9,660 nucleotides of DNA from MESE01 sp036675035 (lineage in GTDB: Bacteria; Pseudomonadota; Gammaproteobacteria; Burkholderiales; Burkholderiaceae_D), in contig JAKFFO010000116.1 in NCBI GenBank assembly GCA_036675035.1, positions 1 to 9,660 of the forward strand, read 5' to 3'. Positions 6,595 through 9,660 of this stretch are shown piece by piece; the stretch's first letter is position 1, and the number at the start of each line of letters is the position of its first letter. The position numbers and the translations under genes were made by a program. The notes beneath the pieces are model-generated. The model had not been told where the DNA came from. It did not search any database and saw only the letters and a list, made by a program, of their open reading frames with translations.

Positions 6595-6623
6595 ACAGGC
6601 CTGCTCACCATGAGCAGGCCTGT
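6595..6623 (-). terminator. Strong hairpin downstream of the Do-like protease
   Basis: ACAGGCCTGCTCA pairs perfectly with TGAGCAGGCCTGT: 13 bp with a 3-base loop, 53 bp beyond the protease stop codon. On the minus strand no T-run follows, so it may act as an RNA-stabilising 3' stem or a non-canonical terminator. On the plus strand it is followed by TTTGCTT. Confidence 0.6.
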
Positions 6624-6675
6624 TTGCTTGAAGTGCGTCCGATCATCGCCGGGCGGCGAATCACGGACGCAACGA

Positions 6676-8154
6676 TCAGCCCAGCGGAACCGGGATGAAG
6701 ATTTTCGAGCCGTCACGCTGAATCAGCAGCGCGAGGTGCTTGTCTTCCTTGGCGACCATCGCCTGCAGCTGCTCGATCGATTTGACCGGCGTGCCGTTCA
6801 CCGCGACCACGATATCGCCCGGTTCGATCCCGGCGCGTGCCGCCGGTCCGCCAACCTGTTCGACCAGCACGCCGGACGCCAGGTTGACTGCGGCTTTTTC
6901 CTCCCCGGTCAGCGGACGCACCGCCATTCCGAGCTTGCCTTGCGGCGCGCCGCCGGCGTCCTGTTCGGCTGAAGCAAGCTGCGCTTTCGCTTCGCCCAGC
7001 ACTACCGGCAATTCAATCTTTTTACCGGAACGCCACACTTCCAGCGTCGCCTTGTCGCCCGGACGGGACGCGCCTACCAGCGCAGGCAAGTCGCCCGACC
7101 GTTCGATCGGCTGCCCGTTGAACCCCAGGATCACGTCGCCCGATTCGAGACCGGCCTTGGCCGCTGCACTGCCCGGCGCCACCGATGAAACCAGCGCACC
7201 GTTCGGCTGCTTGAGCTTGAACGATTCGGCAAGCGATTGGTTCAGTTCCTGGATCGATACGCCAAGCCGCGCATGCGATACCTTGCCGTTGGTCACGATC
7301 TGCTCCTTGACGCGCAACGCCACATCGATCGGTATCGCAAACGACACGCCCTGGTAACCGCCGGATCGGCTGTAAATTTGCGAGTTGATTCCGACCACGT
7401 TGCCGTTGGTGTCGAACAACGGACCGCCGGAATTGCCCGGGTTGACTGCAACGTCGGTCTGTATGAACGGCACGTAGCCGTCTCCCGGCAATGACCGGCC
7501 CTTGGCGCTGACGATACCGGCGGTGGCGCTTTGCTCGAACCCGAACGGCGAGCCGATTGCCAGCACATAATCGCCGACACCGAGTCTGGATGCATCACCC
7601 ATGCTGACAACCGGCAGGTCGCTGGCATCGATCTTCAGCACCGCCACGTCGGTTGCCGGGTCGCTTCCCAATACCTTGGCCTTGTATTCGCGCCGATCGC
7701 TCAGCTTCACGGTCACTTCGTCCGCCTGATCCACCACATGCGCGTTGGTCAGGATCAAGCCGTCCTTGCTAATGATGAATCCCGAACCTACTCCGCGCGT
7801 CGGCGCTTCGTTGCGCGGCATCTGCCCGTTGAAGCCTGGCATATCACGGAAGAACCGGAAGAAGGGATCGTCCGACATGCCTTCCGGGATGCCGCCGGCA
7901 GCAGTCTTGGTCGTGCCTTGCGTATTGATGCCGACTACGGCCGGTCCGTATTGCTCAACGATCGCGCGGTAGTTCGGTGCCGTCATGGGCCCGATCGCCG
8001 AGGCCGTCGGTGCTGCCTTTGGAGCAGCATTGTCCTGCGCGGCGACCGGCTTTTTGTCGAACCAGCCGGTTTGGGTCCAGCCGACTGCGCCGGCGGTGCC
8101 GGTAGCAACGACACCGGCGGTGATCAATGCCAGAGAAAGTGATTTAAGTTTCAT
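6676..8154 (-). CDS. Do-like periplasmic serine endoprotease (DegP/MucD type)
   Basis: A 492-residue HtrA-family protease/chaperone that degrades or refolds misfolded envelope proteins. An N-terminal signal or anchor (residues 1-26, Lys-containing start then a hydrophobic run ending AGAVG) sends it to the periplasm. A trypsin-like domain (about 60-285) carries the full triad: His139 in LTNAHVV, Asp169 in ATDVAVLKID and Ser242 in GNSGGP. Two PDZ domains follow (about 290-388 and 405-490), starting near RLGVSIQEL and KLGMAVRPL, as in DegP/DegQ/MucD. A variable linker rich in Gly, Met and Phe (about 88-120) corresponds to the LA-loop region. Length is normal. The ATG at 8154 has AGGA 7 bases upstream. 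It follows the sensor kinase gene by 90 bp with its own probable operator, which suggests regulation by that two-component system. I leave the symbol open because degP, degQ and mucD cannot be separated by eye. Confidence 0.95.
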   Translation of the reverse strand: MKLKSLSLALITAGVVATGTAGAVGWTQTGWFDKKPVAAQDNAAPKAAPTASAIGPMTAPNYRAIVEQYGPAVVGINTQGTTKTAAGGIPEGMSDDPFFRFFRDMPGFNGQMPRNEAPTRGVGSGFIISKDGLILTNAHVVDQADEVTVKLSDRREYKAKVLGSDPATDVAVLKIDASDLPVVSMGDASRLGVGDYVLAIGSPFGFEQSATAGIVSAKGRSLPGDGYVPFIQTDVAVNPGNSGGPLFDTNGNVVGINSQIYSRSGGYQGVSFAIPIDVALRVKEQIVTNGKVSHARLGVSIQELNQSLAESFKLKQPNGALVSSVAPGSAAAKAGLESGDVILGFNGQPIERSGDLPALVGASRPGDKATLEVWRSGKKIELPVVLGEAKAQLASAEQDAGGAPQGKLGMAVRPLTGEEKAAVNLASGVLVEQVGGPAARAGIEPGDIVVAVNGTPVKSIEQLQAMVAKEDKHLALLIQRDGSKIFIPVPLG

Positions 8155-8161
8155 CCTCGTT

Positions 8162-8165
8162 TCCT
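8162..8165 (-). promoter_or_regulatory. Ribosome binding site of the Do-like protease
   Basis: AGGA, within AAAGGAA on the minus strand, lies 7 bases before the ATG at 8154. Confidence 0.7.
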
Positions 8166-8199
8166 TTCAAGAGACAGGCCGAAAATTCGGTATGCCTGA

Positions 8200-8205
8200 A
8201 TCTTA
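8200..8205 (-). promoter_or_regulatory. Candidate -10 element of the protease promoter
   Basis: On the minus strand TAAGAT matches 4 of 6 bases of the sigma-70 -10 consensus. It lies 10 bp downstream of the TTTAAG-N5-CTTAAG repeat, close to the spacing seen in activator-dependent promoters of OmpR-family regulators. No -35 match is present, as expected if the regulator substitutes for it. Confidence 0.4.
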
Positions 8206-8215
8206 GGGAACGAAA

Positions 8216-8232
8216 CTTAAGCAGGACTTAAA
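8216..8232 (-). promoter_or_regulatory. PmrA/QseB-like regulator box before the protease gene
   Basis: The minus strand reads TTTAAG-TCCTG-CTTAAG, a direct repeat with 11-bp periodicity. This fits the published PmrA box (YTTAAK-N5-YTTAAK) and the QseB-type site (CTTAA-N6-CTTAA, here with one T for C). It sits in the 90-bp gap between the sensor kinase and the protease, next to the gene for an OmpR-family regulator. Binding by that regulator is an inference. Confidence 0.6.
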
Positions 8233-8244
8233 TCTCGGCTATAT

Positions 8245-9552
8245 TCATGAAATCAGCCTGAATGCAACAGCGACGCGCAGCCCGCCGAGGCGTGATGTGC
8301 CGAGTTCGATCCGGCCACCATGCTGTTCGACGATATTCTTGACGATCGCAAGTCCCAATCCACTGCCGGTCTGCTCATTCTGGTCCTTGCGATAAAAGCG
8401 ATCGAATACCCGCTTGCGGTCTTCTTCGGGAATACCCGGGCCGGAATCCTCCACGGTCAATAGCACATGGTCGCGGTCGACCGATATGCCGGCGGCAACC
8501 TGGCCGTGTGCGGGCGTATATCGGATTGCATTGTCGACAAGATTGCGCACCAGCGTACGCAGGGCTGCGTCAGAGCCTGAAATCATCGCATGTTCAGGCG
8601 CATCGAGCGCGATATCGATCTTCTGCTCGCGCGCAAAAATGAACATTTCCGCGATGGTCCGCCGGACCAGTTCGGCCAGGTCGGTCGGCTGCAATGGAAC
8701 GCTGGTGTCATTCGGATCGGTGCGTGCCGCGGTGAGCAACTGTTCGATCAAATGCGTGGCCCGGTCCACGCCTTCGTCGAGGTTCCTCAGCGCCTGCGTC
8801 CGGTCCGTTTCGTTTTTCGCACGGTCGAGCAACTGCAACTGAAGCTTCAACGCGGTCAACGGTGAACGCAATTCATGCGCCGCATCCGCGACAAATGCGC
8901 GCTGGCTGGAAAACGCGCGCTTGAGTCGGGCCAGCAATGAATTGAGCGCGCCGACCAGCGGCGCGATTTCGCTCGGCACGCCGGCGGCGCTGACTTCCTC
9001 CAGTGTCCGCGCATCGCGCCGCGCCACTTCGGTGGCCAGGCGCTGCAGCGACGACAGCGAACTTTTGACCAGCCACCAGATCAGCAACGCCATCAATGGT
9101 GCGAATGCAAGCAGCGGCGCAAGACTGCGCAGCGCTGCTGCCGCTGCCAGATCGCGCCGCAAATCCAGCGGCTGGGCCACCTCGATGATCCGGTCCCTGG
9201 TGGCCATGCCGTACACGCGCCAGCGCCGGCCGCCGGCATCGATATCGGAAAAACCCAGCGTGATCCGGTCCGGCAACGGATTGCCCGGATGCGACAGGTA
9301 TAGAGCCGCGCCGTTGGCGGTAAGGATGCGCACCACCACTTCCATCCCGTCCTCACCCAGGTTGTAGCCGAGTCCCGGACGCGCAATGAATCCCTGGTCG
9401 CGCAGCGACAGTGCAATCTGGCGCAGCTGGTAATCGAACAGCGCCTCGTTTTCCTTCAGCGTATAGCGATAGGTGATCATGCCGATCACCAGCGCGGTGA
9501 ATATCGCGGCGAGCAGCAGGAAGATCGACAGCCGTGCGCGAATCGAGGTCAT
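8245..9552 (-). CDS. Two-component sensor histidine kinase, QseC/PmrB-like
   Basis: A 435-residue inner-membrane kinase. TM1 is near 8-28 and TM2 near 141-163, enclosing a periplasmic sensor domain of about 110 residues. A HAMP-like linker follows (164-215), then HisKA with RAFVADAAHELRSPL and phospho-acceptor His226, then HATPase_c with the N-box NLVDNAIRYTP (337-347), G1 EDSGPGIP (368-375), an F-box (VFDRFYRKD) and G2 GSGLGLAIV. The periplasmic domain (GYNLGEDGMEVVVRILTANG and following) resembles the QseC N-terminal sensor type. The signal cannot be read from sequence. Its ATG overlaps the regulator's stop as ATGA, indicating translational coupling, and the protease follows on the same strand. 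It should phosphorylate the upstream-encoded regulator. QseC and PmrB types are hard to separate here, so no symbol is given. Confidence 0.93.
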   Translation of the reverse strand: MTSIRARLSIFLLLAAIFTALVIGMITYRYTLKENEALFDYQLRQIALSLRDQGFIARPGLGYNLGEDGMEVVVRILTANGAALYLSHPGNPLPDRITLGFSDIDAGGRRWRVYGMATRDRIIEVAQPLDLRRDLAAAAALRSLAPLLAFAPLMALLIWWLVKSSLSSLQRLATEVARRDARTLEEVSAAGVPSEIAPLVGALNSLLARLKRAFSSQRAFVADAAHELRSPLTALKLQLQLLDRAKNETDRTQALRNLDEGVDRATHLIEQLLTAARTDPNDTSVPLQPTDLAELVRRTIAEMFIFAREQKIDIALDAPEHAMISGSDAALRTLVRNLVDNAIRYTPAHGQVAAGISVDRDHVLLTVEDSGPGIPEEDRKRVFDRFYRKDQNEQTGSGLGLAIVKNIVEQHGGRIELGTSRLGGLRVAVAFRLIS

Positions 9553-9660
9553 GGCTGTGACTGCAGTTGTGATTCCGGTTCCGGCTTCGGTATGAAATAG
9601 CCGACGCCGCGCACGTTCTGGATGAAGTCGGTGCCGAGCTTGCGGCGCACGCCATGGATG
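9549..9660 (-). CDS. OmpR-family response regulator, C-terminal end only (partial)
   Basis: The minus strand from the window edge encodes 36 residues and a stop, beginning IHGVRRKLGTDFIQNVRGVG followed by YFIPKPEPE. This is the end of a winged-helix DNA-binding domain: the recognition-helix tail 'RRKLG' and the closing hairpin 'IQNVRGVGYFI' are characteristic of OmpR/PhoB-type regulators, including QseB and PmrA. The receiver domain and most of the wing lie outside the window. The short proline/glutamate/glutamine-rich tail after the wing is a small extra. The TGA overlaps the kinase start (ATGA). It is the likely binder of the repeat before the protease gene. Confidence 0.9.
   Translation of the reverse strand, partial: IHGVRRKLGTDFIQNVRGVGYFIPKPEPESQLQSQP

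Overview
The window looks like chromosomal DNA from a betaproteobacterium, most likely Burkholderiales and perhaps Oxalobacteraceae. This is inferred from the moderately high GC content, the style of the Do-like protease with its QseBC-type two-component system, and the KaiC-like/hybrid-kinase pair. I could not run a search, so the taxonomy is a guess. There is no rRNA, tRNA, CRISPR array or intact mobile element.

Layout from left to right. (1) Plus strand, 1-1565: the 3' part of a beta-lactamase-fold serine hydrolase, then a ZIP-family metal transporter. (2) Minus strand, 4676 down to 1613: an apparent two-gene operon with a KaiC-like double-RecA ATPase first and, 37 bp later, a hybrid histidine kinase/response regulator that begins with a degenerate receiver domain. 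It converges on the ZIP gene across a 47-bp gap holding a shared hairpin. (3) 4677-5333: about 650 bp without a convincing gene but with a dense run of palindromes (5171-5270). (4) Minus strand: an AHSA1/SRPBCC protein (5334-5780), then a decayed stretch (5870-6218) where a truncated conserved hypothetical gene abuts, in another frame, a fragment resembling the C-terminus of a GFA-type protein. (5) 6219-6675: no gene, but hairpin terminators for the protease. (6) Minus strand, 9660 down to 6676: the tail of an OmpR-family regulator, its sensor kinase (ATGA overlap), and a periplasmic Do-like protease (DegP/MucD type).

How the genes may work together. The right-hand block reads as an envelope-stress module: sensor kinase and regulator upstream, protease downstream. 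The 90-bp gap before the protease holds a direct repeat, TTTAAG-N5-CTTAAG, which closely matches known PmrA/QseB-type boxes and lies 10 bp upstream of a possible -10 element. The neighbouring regulator may therefore control the protease directly. The left-hand block pairs a KaiC-like ATPase with a kinase that carries both a pseudo-receiver and a true receiver, and no kaiA or kaiB is visible. It is a plausible non-cyanobacterial signalling module and the best candidate here for poorly described biology.
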